From Vaginella massiliensis (GTDB taxonomy: Bacteria; Bacteroidota; Bacteroidia; Flavobacteriales; Weeksellaceae), in assembly GCF_900089075.1 (NCBI RefSeq), contig NZ_LT593746.1, positions 245,571-309,570 of the forward strand: 64,000 bases of DNA, in the 5' to 3' direction. Position 1 is the stretch's first letter; every line of letters starts with the position of its first letter. The notes beneath the pieces were generated by a model that made no database searches, was not told where the DNA came from, and was given only the letters and a program-made list of their open reading frames with translations. This document shows positions 17,667 to 25,876 of the stretch, one piece after another. Made by a program: the position numbers and the translations under genes.

Positions 17667-18434
17667 TTGAAATCAATTGTAATTCTTGGTGCAGGCAATG
17701 TTGCTTTTCATTTGACCAGAGCGCTTATCGAAAATACTTTCAACGTAAGGCAAATATTCAACCGAACATTAGAAAACGCAAAGGAAATTGGTGAAGCTCA
17801 TCGTATCCCCTATACCGATAAGATTTCTGAATTAGAAAAGGCCGATTTATACATCATTGCGGCAGCCGATTCTGGAATCGAAGAGTTTTCACATTACATC
17901 CCATTCGATGACACTTTGGTGGTGCATACTTCTGGTTCTAGCCCCATGGCTGTGCTGAAAGGTGATTATCGAAAAGGAGTATTGTATCCGCTGCAAACAT
18001 TTTCAAAAAATCGTCGGTTACGTTACGATGAGATTCCTTTTTTCATTGAAGCAGAATGTAAAGAAGACGAACTTTCTTTGGTAAAATTGGCGGATAAAAT
18101 CTCGAATGAAGTGCATGTCTTGCCCTACGAAAAACGAATGCAAATTCAGATGTGCGGCGTTTGGGCAAACAATTTTGTCAATCATCTTTACTACATCGCA
18201 GGCGATATATGCAAACAAAACAATATTCCGTTCGATGTTTTGAAACCGCTAATCGAAGAAACCGCCGACAAAATTGAAGACTTAGAACCATTCGAAGCTC
18301 AAACTGGACCTGCCAGAAGAAACGACCACATCATCATCAATCGTCACCTAGAAGTATTGCAAAACGATTCGCGATTATTAGAAATATACCAAGTATTAAC
18401 AAAATCGATCAAACGCACTTACGGACATGATTAG
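17667..18434 (+). CDS. Rossmann-like DUF2520 domain protein
   Basis: A 255-residue putative NAD(P)-dependent protein. The N-terminal Rossmann fold has the dinucleotide motif ILGAGNVAFHLTRAL (5-19). VHTSGSSP (about 90-97) and GVLYPLQTFSKNR (about 108-120) are typical of the DUF2520/ketopantoate-reductase-like family. The C-terminal helical DUF2520 domain begins near residue 140 (CGVWANNFVNHLYYIAGDI). The reaction is unknown. The start is TTG, since no in-frame ATG is near. It overlaps kdsC by 8 bases, which indicates an operon. Confidence 0.85.
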   Translation: MKSIVILGAGNVAFHLTRALIENTFNVRQIFNRTLENAKEIGEAHRIPYTDKISELEKADLYIIAAADSGIEEFSHYIPFDDTLVVHTSGSSPMAVLKGDYRKGVLYPLQTFSKNRRLRYDEIPFFIEAECKEDELSLVKLADKISNEVHVLPYEKRMQIQMCGVWANNFVNHLYYIAGDICKQNNIPFDVLKPLIEETADKIEDLEPFEAQTGPARRNDHIIINRHLEVLQNDSRLLEIYQVLTKSIKRTYGHD

Positions 18435-18954
18435 CTATAAAGAAAAACTGAACCACATCAAAACCGTAATTTTAGATGTAGATGGCGTACTGACAGACAA
18501 TTCGCTCTTATTATTGCCGACAGGCGAAATGGTTCGCAGCATGAATTGCCGTGATGGTTACGCCATAAAACTAGCACAAAAACAAGGTTTGAAAATTGCC
18601 GTAATCACAGGTGGAAACGACAAAGCCGTGGTCGATCGTTTGAAGTACTTGGGCATTAACGACATCTACACAAACGCCCAAGATAAATTGGATGCGTTCG
18701 AAGATTTGGTGTTCAGCTACGGATTGGATCCAGATGAAATTGCCTACATGGGAGACGACTATCCAGACATTGCTGTGATGCAGAAAGTCGGACTATCGGC
18801 TTGCCCCAACGATGCATGCATGGATGTAAGAAAAATGACAGAATACATCTCACCCGAAAATGGTGGAAAAGGTTGCGTAAGAGATTTGCTCGAGCAAATT
18901 CTCAAAGTTCAAAACAAATGGTACACCAACAATGAGCACATTTCCTCTACCTAA
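18427..18954 (+). CDS. kdsC: 3-deoxy-manno-octulosonate-8-phosphatase (KdsC, HAD-IIIA)
   Basis: Removes phosphate from Kdo-8-phosphate in lipopolysaccharide synthesis. The 175 residues have the HAD motif I LDVDGVLTDN (17-26), motif II VITGGND (about 58-64) and motif III/IV YMGDDYPDIAVM (about 110-121). There is no cap, which fits the tetrameric KdsC group. It overlaps both neighbours (8 bases with the DUF2520 gene, 23 bases with maf). kdsD at 7731 supplies the pathway's sugar phosphate. Confidence 0.9.
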   Translation: MISYKEKLNHIKTVILDVDGVLTDNSLLLLPTGEMVRSMNCRDGYAIKLAQKQGLKIAVITGGNDKAVVDRLKYLGINDIYTNAQDKLDAFEDLVFSYGLDPDEIAYMGDDYPDIAVMQKVGLSACPNDACMDVRKMTEYISPENGGKGCVRDLLEQILKVQNKWYTNNEHISST

Positions 18955-19528
18955 TCTTGCCAATTACGAAATTATTTTAGCATCACAATCGCCTCGTCGC
19001 CGAGAATTGTTGTGGTTACTGGATATTCCCTTCCGAACCATTTCACTTGACATCAACGAAAGTTTCGATCGCCAACAATACAAAGCCGGCGAAATCACGG
19101 CTTTTTTGGCTACTAAAAAAGCTAATAGTTATCCCGATTTGAAGGAAAACCAAATCCTTATCACCGCCGACACTACTGTTTGGCTGGATGACGAATCGCT
19201 TGAAAAACCGTCGAACGAAGACCAAGCACGCAACATGCTGAAAAAACTTTCGGGCAAAGCTCATTCAGTCTTCACCTCGGTTACGCTAAAAAGCACAGAA
19301 AAAGAAATTAGCTTTACCGAAGAAACCAAAGTGTTTTTCAGAACGTTAAGCGAAGAAGAAATTGATTTTTACATCCAGCAATATCAACCTTTCGACAAAG
19401 CAGGCGCATACGGCATACAAGAATGGATCGGACTCATCGGTATCGAAAAAATAGAAGGTGACTATTTCACCGTGATGGGTTTACCCACCCAAGCAATGTA
19501 TTTGCATTTAAAAGATTTTGTAAAATAA
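18932..19528 (+). CDS. maf: Maf family nucleotide pyrophosphatase
   Basis: Hydrolyses non-canonical or modified nucleoside triphosphates, probably dTTP/UTP type. The 198 residues contain the signature ILASQSPRRRELL (12-24), TADTTVWLDDE (about 75-85, with the catalytic acid) and FDKAGAYGIQEW (about 145-156). The GAYGIQ form is found in the YhdE branch. It overlaps kdsC and is 2 bases before the ZIP gene. Confidence 0.9.
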   Translation: MSTFPLPNLANYEIILASQSPRRRELLWLLDIPFRTISLDINESFDRQQYKAGEITAFLATKKANSYPDLKENQILITADTTVWLDDESLEKPSNEDQARNMLKKLSGKAHSVFTSVTLKSTEKEISFTEETKVFFRTLSEEEIDFYIQQYQPFDKAGAYGIQEWIGLIGIEKIEGDYFTVMGLPTQAMYLHLKDFVK

Positions 19529-19530
19529 AA

Positions 19531-20313
19531 ATGGAATCGAACGTACTCTTGGCTTTCTCGCTCACCCTCATAGCAGGACTTTGCACCGGAATCGGGAGCT
19601 TATTGAGTGTCGTGTACAAACGATTCAACCCAAAATTCCTCTGCGCAGCATTAGCATTTTCTGCAGGGGTGATGATCTACGTCTCGTTTGTCGAAATTTT
19701 GGCGACAGCTCGTCTGTCATTAGAAAATATCTACGATCAAAAAACTGCTTCCATTTATACCGTAACCGGATTTTTTGTCGGAATCTTCTTCATCGCTTTT
19801 CTCGATCGTTTCTTACCCGAAAATCAGATTCATACAGAAGACGAAAACGCTCCAAGTAATCAAAAATTGATGCGAATGGGGCTCTTAGCTGCATTGGCCT
19901 TGGGGTTACATAATTTTCCGGAAGGGCTGGCTACCTTTATGGGCGCCATGGCAGATCCTGCATACGGTGTTGGCATCACCATCGCTATTGCCATACACAA
20001 TATCCCCGAAGGAATTGCGGTTGCCGTCCCAATATATTTCGCAACCAAAAGCAGAAAAAAGGCATTTATATATTCGTTTCTTTCTGGTTTGGCAGAGCCA
20101 ATCGGGGCACTGGTAGGATATTTTATTTTTAAAAATTTAATGGACGAACACTTTTTCGGACTCATCTTCTCGAGTGTTGCAGGAATTATGGTTTACATTT
20201 CATTCAGCGAGCTCATCCCAACCGCCAACGAATACGGCAGCCAACGCCTCACGCTTTGGGGCATCATTGCTGGCATGGTACTCATGGCGATCAGTCTACT
20301 TTTGTTTTTGTAA
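19531..20313 (+). CDS. zupT: ZIP family metal transporter (ZupT-like)
   Basis: A 260-residue inner-membrane divalent-metal importer with about eight hydrophobic helices. The two metal-site helices are clear: LGLHNFPEGLATFMG (about 119-133) and AIHNIPEGIAVAVP (about 150-163), both with the HN-PEG pattern of the zinc-binding site in ZIP proteins. A loop between helices 3 and 4 is acidic. It probably imports zinc or iron. It is the last gene of the DUF2520-kdsC-maf-zupT operon. Confidence 0.9.
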   Translation: MESNVLLAFSLTLIAGLCTGIGSLLSVVYKRFNPKFLCAALAFSAGVMIYVSFVEILATARLSLENIYDQKTASIYTVTGFFVGIFFIAFLDRFLPENQIHTEDENAPSNQKLMRMGLLAALALGLHNFPEGLATFMGAMADPAYGVGITIAIAIHNIPEGIAVAVPIYFATKSRKKAFIYSFLSGLAEPIGALVGYFIFKNLMDEHFFGLIFSSVAGIMVYISFSELIPTANEYGSQRLTLWGIIAGMVLMAISLLLFL

Positions 20314-20423
20314 GCACCCTAAAATTTTCCTCATCAAAAAGATTTTCTATCCTAAAAAAATTTCTTTTTGAATAAAAAATAGACATCAACAAAAAGAATA
20401 GATTAAAATATCTTCCTATTCTG

Positions 20424-20431
20424 TACCTTTG
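20424..20431 (+). promoter_or_regulatory. putative -7 element TACCTTTG for purK
   Basis: TACCTTTG matches TAnnTTTG, about 60 bases before the purK ATG. The -33 region lacks a clear TTG. Confidence 0.4.
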
Positions 20432-20491
20432 TCGTAGCTACAACAAAACAGTAGATTTCATCAACATACAAAACACAAATCAGCAATAACG

Positions 20492-21619
20492 ATGACAAAA
20501 ATCGGAATTTTAGGCGGTGGTCAATTAGGCTACATGTTCCTACAAAATGCCTTACAATACCCCGTAGAAATTAGCATTTTAGACCCTTCACCTCATGCGC
20601 CTTGTGCGCTACATGCTCATCACTTTGTGCAAGGTGATTTTGCAGATTATGATACCGTAATCGAGTTTGGAAAAAACTTAGACGCTATCGGAATCGAAAT
20701 CGAGCATGTGAATACAGATGCGCTTCGCGAACTGAAAAAAATGGGAAAACACATTGTGCCAGATCCAGAAGCCTTAGCCATTATACAAGACAAAGGTGTG
20801 CAAAAGGAATTTTACGATCAGTATCAAATCCCGACGGCACCCTATTTTATTTTAGACCAATGGGAAGACTTAAAAAATAAAACCGTTGACTTCCCCCTAT
20901 TTCAGAAAACTAGAAAGGGTGGATACGATGGGAAAGGTGTTCTATTTCTGAAAGATAACAACAATTTGGATCACATGCTTCAGGCAACTTCGGTATTCGA
21001 ACAGCCTGCAAATGTGCAAAAAGAAATTGCCGTGATTGTGGTTGCCGATCATATGCACAACATTGTGACCTACCCTTGTGTTGAATTGGTTTTTAACGAA
21101 GAGTATAACTTATTAGACTATCTTTTGATGCCTTCTTCTTTACCAACTGAGGTCGCACAGAAAGCAGAAAACATTGCCAAAGACGTGGTGCGAAATCTAA
21201 AATCGGCTGGAGTTTTTGCGGTGGAAATGTTTTGGACCAAAGAAAATGAAATTTGGGTAAACGAAACTGCATGCCGCGTGCACAACTCGGGACACTCGAC
21301 CATAGAGGCAGCAAAATCATCACAATTTGATCAGATGCTCAGAACTTTGTTGAAGCTGCCGTTGGGCTCTACCGAGCTTTTGACCACTTCTGCAATGGTC
21401 AATCTAATTGGAGCAGAAGGTGAATCGGGCGAAGCGCAGATCGAAAACATAGAAGAAGTTCTGAAATTATCCGGAACTTTTTTGCATTGGTATGCGAAAT
21501 CCGAAACAAGACCTGGTCGAAAAATGGGACACATCACCTTACTACACGAAGATATCGATCAACTAAAGGAGAATATTGCATTGGTCAACAAAACAATTAA
21601 AATAATTGCTAAAAAATAA
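20492..21619 (+). CDS. purK: 5-(carboxyamino)imidazole ribonucleotide synthase
   Basis: ATP-grasp enzyme that carboxylates aminoimidazole ribonucleotide in purine synthesis. The 375 residues start with [13 protein letters not shown] (3-15), followed by the ATP-grasp core [12 protein letters not shown] (about 142-153), [15 protein letters not shown] (about 242-256) and RVHNSGHST (about 261-269). The length is normal. purE follows after four bases. Confidence 0.96.
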   Translation: MTKIGILGGGQLGYMFLQNALQYPVEISILDPSPHAPCALHAHHFVQGDFADYDTVIEFGKNLDAIGIEIEHVNTDALRELKKMGKHIVPDPEALAIIQDKGVQKEFYDQYQIPTAPYFILDQWEDLKNKTVDFPLFQKTRKGGYDGKGVLFLKDNNNLDHMLQATSVFEQPANVQKEIAVIVVADHMHNIVTYPCVELVFNEEYNLLDYLLMPSSLPTEVAQKAENIAKDVVRNLKSAGVFAVEMFWTKENEIWVNETACRVHNSGHSTIEAAKSSQFDQMLRTLLKLPLGSTELLTTSAMVNLIGAEGESGEAQIENIEEVLKLSGTFLHWYAKSETRPGRKMGHITLLHEDIDQLKENIALVNKTIKIIAKK

Positions 21620-21623
21620 TTTT

Positions 21624-22139
21624 ATGGTAGGAATCATTATGGGCAGCGACAGCGATTTGCCAATCATGCAAGAGGCTGCAACAGTACTGGATGAACTTGG
21701 CGTAAATTATGAACTGACGGTGGTTTCGGCTCACCGAACTCCGATTCGAATGGTAGAATATGCACAAACCGCAAAAGAACGTGGGCTGAGCGTGATCATT
21801 GCTGGGGCGGGCGGCGCAGCTCATCTGCCAGGGATGGTAGCTTCTCTTACCACATTGCCAGTTGTAGGAGTTCCTATAAAATCGTCTAACTCTATTGATG
21901 GCTGGGATTCTATTTTGTCTATCTTACAAATGCCAAACGGAATTCCTGTTGCTACAGTGGCTTTGAATGCAGCAAAGAACGCCGGGATTTTAGCTGCACG
22001 CATTATTGGCTCACATGACGAAAAAGTTTCGGAGAGTTTAAAAAACTATCAAACCGAAATGGAAGAACAGGTCAATGAAAAGATCAATAAAATCAAATTT
22101 CAATTTCCGAATAGTTTCGACCACAAAACAGAGCAATAA
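21624..22139 (+). CDS. purE: N5-CAIR mutase, PurE
   Basis: Converts N5-carboxyaminoimidazole ribonucleotide to CAIR, the step after PurK. From the ATG at 21624 it is 171 residues, starting [13 protein letters not shown] with the substrate-binding [12 protein letters not shown] (about 38-45) and [15 protein letters not shown] (about 67-81) carry the remaining active-site residues. An in-frame TTG at 21606 was rejected, because the family starts directly before GIIMGSDSD. Confidence 0.96.
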   Translation: MVGIIMGSDSDLPIMQEAATVLDELGVNYELTVVSAHRTPIRMVEYAQTAKERGLSVIIAGAGGAAHLPGMVASLTTLPVVGVPIKSSNSIDGWDSILSILQMPNGIPVATVALNAAKNAGILAARIIGSHDEKVSESLKNYQTEMEEQVNEKINKIKFQFPNSFDHKTEQ

Positions 22140-22169
22140 AAAAAGCAGTTCGTAACGAACTGCTTTTTT
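22139..22169. terminator. bidirectional terminator between purE and tRNA-Glu
   Basis: GCAGTTCGT and ACGAACTGC form a nearly perfect stem flanked by A7 and T7, so it can end both purE and the minus-strand tRNA gene. Confidence 0.85.
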
Positions 22170-22170
22170 G

Positions 22171-22242
22171 TACTCCCTAGGGGAATCGAACCCCTCTTTT
22201 CAGAATGAAAATCTGATGTCCTAACCGATAGACGAAGGGAGC
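22171..22242 (-). tRNA. tRNA-Glu (TTC), copy 1
   Basis: The 72-base minus-strand sequence folds as a cloverleaf: acceptor GCTCCCT/AGGGAGT, D arm with GGTTAG, anticodon stem TCAGA/TCTGA with loop TTTTCAT (anticodon TTC), and T arm GGGGTTCGATTCCCC. Discriminator A; CCA is not encoded. It is identical to the copies at 22472 and 22756. Confidence 0.97.
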
Positions 22243-22263
22243 ATCTTTGTTTCAATTGCAGGG

Positions 22264-22294
22264 CAAAAATAATAGCTTTTTTTTAACATCCAAA
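22264..22294 (-). promoter_or_regulatory. promoter of tRNA-Glu copy 1 (TTTG-N19-TATTTTTG)
   Basis: On the minus strand the -33 TTTG (22291-22294) and the -7 TATTTTTG (22264-22271) are 19 bases apart, a full match to the Bacteroidota consensus. It lies 21 bases upstream of the tRNA 5' end. Confidence 0.65.
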
Positions 22295-22440
22295 TTTTTT
22301 TTGAATGATTTATTGCGTTTTTTTATAAATTTTTCCGAACCTATTCATTATCAAACCTCAAAAGCATGAAGAAACGAAATGACTTGGGCTGAAAAAACTT
22401 AAAAAATGAAGCTTGGTCTAACGAAATTTCAACCAATAAA

Positions 22441-22470
22441 AAAATGCAGCTCCAAACGAACTGCATTTAA
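22441..22470 (-). terminator. hairpin after tRNA-Glu copy 2
   Basis: AAATGCAG and CTGCATTT form a stem followed on the minus strand by an A/T-rich stretch. It is similar in place to the terminator after copy 1. Confidence 0.55.
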
Positions 22471-22471
22471 G

Positions 22472-22543
22472 TACTCCCTAGGGGAATCGAACCCCTCTTT
22501 TCAGAATGAAAATCTGATGTCCTAACCGATAGACGAAGGGAGC
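22472..22543 (-). tRNA. tRNA-Glu (TTC), copy 2
   Basis: Identical in all 72 bases to copy 1; anticodon TTC. The flanks differ between copies, so this is a duplicated gene and not an assembly repeat with shared flanks. Confidence 0.97.
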
Positions 22544-22755
22544 GCAAATATCTAATCCTTCTTTTCTATAATCGTCTTCCGAAGAAAGGCCGAAGTATAA
22601 TTCTATAAAAGAACTATACAGCGACATTTCATTTCTCTTAGAACGACACCAAGGTCATTCTACAAACAAAACACAAAAAACAATCTTAATCAATTTCCTA
22701 CTTTTATGAGGAAAAAAAATCGCAACGAACATTTGCTATCTGTTGCGAAACTTTG

Positions 22756-22827
22756 TACTCCCTAGGGGAATCGAACCCCTCTTTTCAGAATGAAAATCTG
22801 ATGTCCTAACCGATAGACGAAGGGAGC
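22756..22827 (-). tRNA. tRNA-Glu (TTC), copy 3
   Basis: Identical to copies 1 and 2. It starts 24 bases downstream of the rpsT stop, with no hairpin between, and probably shares the rpsT transcript. A CGCAAC/GTTGCG stem-loop just downstream (about 22720-22748) may end it. Confidence 0.97.
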
Positions 22828-22851
22828 ACTATATAGTGTCTTCTTAGGTTC

Positions 22852-23106
22852 TTAACCCAAAGAATTTACGTGCTTACTCAACTTGCTTTTCAAGTTAGCC
22901 GCTTTGTTTTTATGAATGATATTGCGTTTAGCCAACTTATCAATCATAGAAGAAACTTTTGGCAAGTTTTCTTGTGCTACCGTTTTATCTTCCTCGTTTC
23001 TCAAATTTTTGATTGCTGTACGAGTAGATTTGTGGTAGTATTTATTTCTTTCGCGTCTAACTGCGATCTGTCTAATTCTCTTTAAAGCTGACTTATGATT
23101 TGCCAT
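22852..23106 (-). CDS. rpsT: 30S ribosomal protein S20
   Basis: Primary 16S-rRNA-binding protein of the small subunit. The 84 very basic residues begin MANHKSALKRIRQ and contain RRERNKYYHKSTRTAIKNL (18-36) and NIIHKNKAANLKSKLSKHV (62-80), which match the family over its whole length. A well-formed promoter lies at 23144-23176. It appears to be co-transcribed with the tRNA-Glu gene behind it. Confidence 0.98.
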   Translation of the reverse strand: MANHKSALKRIRQIAVRRERNKYYHKSTRTAIKNLRNEEDKTVAQENLPKVSSMIDKLAKRNIIHKNKAANLKSKLSKHVNSLG

Positions 23107-23143
23107 AGCGAATAATATTAATTATCTTCTTTTTTTGGTTCGG

Positions 23144-23176
23144 CAAAGATAAATATATTTTATTTATCTAAGCAAA
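23144..23176 (-). promoter_or_regulatory. promoter of rpsT (TTTG-N21-TATCTTTG)
   Basis: The -33 TTTG (23173-23176) and the -7 TATCTTTG (23144-23151) on the minus strand are 21 bases apart. This is one of the best promoter matches in the window. The rest of the spacer up to 23435 shows no gene. Confidence 0.65.
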
Positions 23177-23435
23177 TTAATTTTTAAAAATATTGACTTC
23201 TTCAACCGCTTTCGTTCAGATGAGTTAAAAACCCAACCTCAAAAGCGGATGCAAAGTTAAACATTATTTACAAATACGCAACTATTTTTAAAAATAAATT
23301 TGAAAGACCTTGTATGTTAATAAATGTTAAAGTAGTTAAAATATTGTCAAATGCAGTATACGAGCAAGTCTATTAGAAACAACTTTTCTATTTTTGGCAT
23401 GCTAAAACATCAGAGTAAGACTCAAAATAGTGAAT

Positions 23436-24071
23436 ATGAAATCGAAATTAATAGGAGCTATAGCAGGGATTTTTACCCTAATATTAACATCGTGTGGAAC
23501 CACTGCCAATATTACCGATCATAACTCTTCTCACCTAGCTAACAGAAGTTTCGCACCTCAAGCTAAATTTTTCAATGCTCAAAACAAATTAATCAATAAG
23601 CGTGCCATAGAAGTTTCTCCAATAAAAATTAAACAAGAATTTCAGACGCTTGCCGTGTTGAATACCATTGTCGAGGAAACCAACACCATCTTTACCGATT
23701 TGCTTTTGAAAGAAGCAGAAACTTATTTGGGAACGCCGTACCGCTATGGAGGTACGACACGAAGAGGAATCGATTGCTCTGCATTTGTACGAAATGTATT
23801 CTCGATGTTCAACAAAGAATTACCAAGGGTTTCGGCAGACCAAGCAAAGGAAGGTTTTCGAGTTTCGACAGACGAATTGAAAGAAGGCGACTTGGTGTTT
23901 TTTGCAACCAAAGGTAGAGGTCGCGTAACGCACGTGGGCATTGTTCATGGTAAAAATGAAGACGGCGTGGTGCAATTCATTCACTCATCAACTTCGAAAG
24001 GCGTGGTGATCACCCCTATTACCGACTCTTATTGGGGTAAACGTTTTTTGTACGCAAAACGAATCCTTTAA
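23436..24071 (+). CDS. NlpC/P60 family lipoprotein, peptidoglycan endopeptidase
   Basis: A C40-family cysteine peptidase that probably cuts stem peptides in the cell wall. From the ATG at 23436 it has 211 residues. The signal peptide ends in the lipobox LTSC (lipid Cys20). The catalytic domain (about 85-211) has GIDCSAFVRNVF with Cys114, RVTHVGIVHG with His166, and FIHSSTSKGV with His183. A GTG at 23430 would add two residues and is less likely. It is probably periplasmic, anchored to a membrane. It appears monocistronic. Confidence 0.9.
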   Translation: MKSKLIGAIAGIFTLILTSCGTTANITDHNSSHLANRSFAPQAKFFNAQNKLINKRAIEVSPIKIKQEFQTLAVLNTIVEETNTIFTDLLLKEAETYLGTPYRYGGTTRRGIDCSAFVRNVFSMFNKELPRVSADQAKEGFRVSTDELKEGDLVFFATKGRGRVTHVGIVHGKNEDGVVQFIHSSTSKGVVITPITDSYWGKRFLYAKRIL

Positions 24072-24216
24072 ATCAAACACTGATTTTAACATAAAAAGCA
24101 TCATCTTTCAGCTTTGGGAGGTGATTTTTTTTGTGATCTAAAAAAGCTTTGCAAACTTTAAAAAAAATGATTAACCAAACTCAGTTTTATACAACAAAAG
24201 CAGACTTTCGCCCGCT

Positions 24217-25090
24217 TCATCTTTTATAAATTTTAGGATTTTTAATAATATGATTCTTAAAATTGAACCTCGAGATGAACACCACTTACGCTGGTCGCAG
24301 CTGATAAACAAAATGTTGCTCGAAATTAGACGAAAAGGAATTCTGCAAAAATACTTTTCATAGAACAAGCTGTAGGCGCTTAACTCAAAATCAATCTTTT
24401 TCTTTTTCATAGCATAACGGTACATAACAGTGCCAAATGTTGTATTCGGATTAAGGCGTTTGTCTTGGTTTTTGTAGGCATCCAAATTGAATTTGACGTC
24501 ATGTTGATCTCCAGCATAAAAATGCAAAACAACCTGATGCAACTGATTGGTAATTCTTCTCGAAGTTGACATCGCAGAAAGTTTGTTTTTATAATTCGTC
24601 AGATTGTATTTGTACTCCACTCCTATCCATTTTAACAAGCGGAAATTGGTGTCGAAATTGCTCGTAAAATGGTGTTATCGACCTCGTTCAAATTATCGTT
24701 TAGCAATTGATCATAGATTGCAAACTGATACGATGAAACCAAATTGAAAGTCGTTTTAAGCTTCGAAACGTACTGACTGATTTTTCCGTTTAGCGAATGA
24801 TTTTTTGATGATTTTTTTGTTCAAAGCTTTGCAAAACTATACTCTCATCGGCAAGGTATCGATAATTATACAACCTATTGTTTTCTAGCTAATTGTAAGA
24901 ATACCCTATATTAACCAACAGCGATTTTATTGGATTTTTGTATTCTAAACGCAGCGAAGAATTCCATCTTTTAAGCTCATTAAAATCGCCATTATTTTTT
25001 TGTAGAGTATGAAATTCTGGTGCAAGGCAAAGGCATAATTCATGGCACGCACTTTTATTACATGAGACAACAAAAATTTAAAGCGTTTAA
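24217..25090 (-). pseudogene. remnant of an outer-membrane beta-barrel gene
   Basis: Read across frames, the minus strand gives the C-terminal part of a receptor-like barrel: RAMNYAFALHQNF, then SLRLEYKNPIKSLLVNIGYSY, then SKLKTTFNLVSSYQFAIYDQL, then VEYKYNLTNYKNKLSAM and RLNPNTTFGTVMYRYAMKKKK, and last QLRPA-stop-VVFISRFNF, an aromatic-ended final strand. At least three frame changes and two in-frame stop codons are seen, and no N-terminal signal, regulatory domain or plug was found. An intact stretch of 155 codons (24171-24638) is only one piece. It resembles the barrel ends of TonB-type receptors. Confidence 0.75.
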
Positions 25091-25165
25091 AGAAGATTTA
25101 TTATACGGATGAAATCCCAAATAATTCGAAAGAAGCATGATTCAAAAACAGGTAGCGCCCATATT

Positions 25166-25873
25166 TTATGCTTTATTTTTATTAAATAGCATCATCAGCA
25201 TCAAGGCAACAATGGGTAAGCACATCAAAATGATATAAAACCGATTGATTTGTAAAAGTTCTGGAAAATAGAGAATAGTGCCTAAAAGTCCAAAGATAGA
25301 ACCGCCCAAATGTGCTGCATGTCCCAAATTTCCGAGATTATTTCGCATGCCGTAAACCGAAAATCCTAAATAGACAATGGCAAAAATCCATGCGGGCATC
25401 GGAATCACAAAAAAGATTCCCAACATCAAAGTCGGATACACAGCAATCGCAGAAAATAACACGCCCGAAACGCCACCCGATGCACCGACCGCCGAATAAT
25501 TGGGCTGATTTCTATGCTCGAACAAAGCCAAAACATTCCCTGCAACAATGGATAAAAGGTATAATACTAAAAATAAAATACTGCCAAGATTCTGATTCAT
25601 AAAGGAAGTATCGCCAAAAACAACCAGTGGATTCCCAAAAAAAGACACTACAATACCAGAGAAGAAGTACAGGGTCAACATATTGAAAATGAGATGCGTA
25701 TAATTCACATGCAGAAAACCAGACGTGAGGAGTCGGTGATATTCTTTTTGGTTTTGGATGCGTGCAACATTGAATTTATACTTTTCGAAAAAAGCCAAAT
25801 CAGAGAAACCTCTCATACTTACAACCGCATTTACAGCGATGATGACTAAGACGATCAGGGGAAAATTGTTCAT
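25166..25873 (-). CDS. rhomboid family intramembrane serine protease
   Basis: A 235-residue membrane protease with six to seven hydrophobic helices. Catalytic features are seen: HLIFNM (Asn64 region of the oxyanion hole), GASGG with Ser132, and HAAHLGG with His188. Substrates are unknown. It ends where the parC start begins on the same strand; the gap to parC is 3 bases, so it may share the topoisomerase transcript. Confidence 0.92.
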   Translation of the reverse strand: MNNFPLIVLVIIAVNAVVSMRGFSDLAFFEKYKFNVARIQNQKEYHRLLTSGFLHVNYTHLIFNMLTLYFFSGIVVSFFGNPLVVFGDTSFMNQNLGSILFLVLYLLSIVAGNVLALFEHRNQPNYSAVGASGGVSGVLFSAIAVYPTLMLGIFFVIPMPAWIFAIVYLGFSVYGMRNNLGNLGHAAHLGGSIFGLLGTILYFPELLQINRFYIILMCLPIVALMLMMLFNKNKA

Positions 25874-25876
25874 ATT

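Noticed and set aside
21606..22139. TTG start six codons upstream for purE
   Set aside because: It would run into the purK end, and the family starts right before GIIMGSDSD, which the ATG at 21624 provides.
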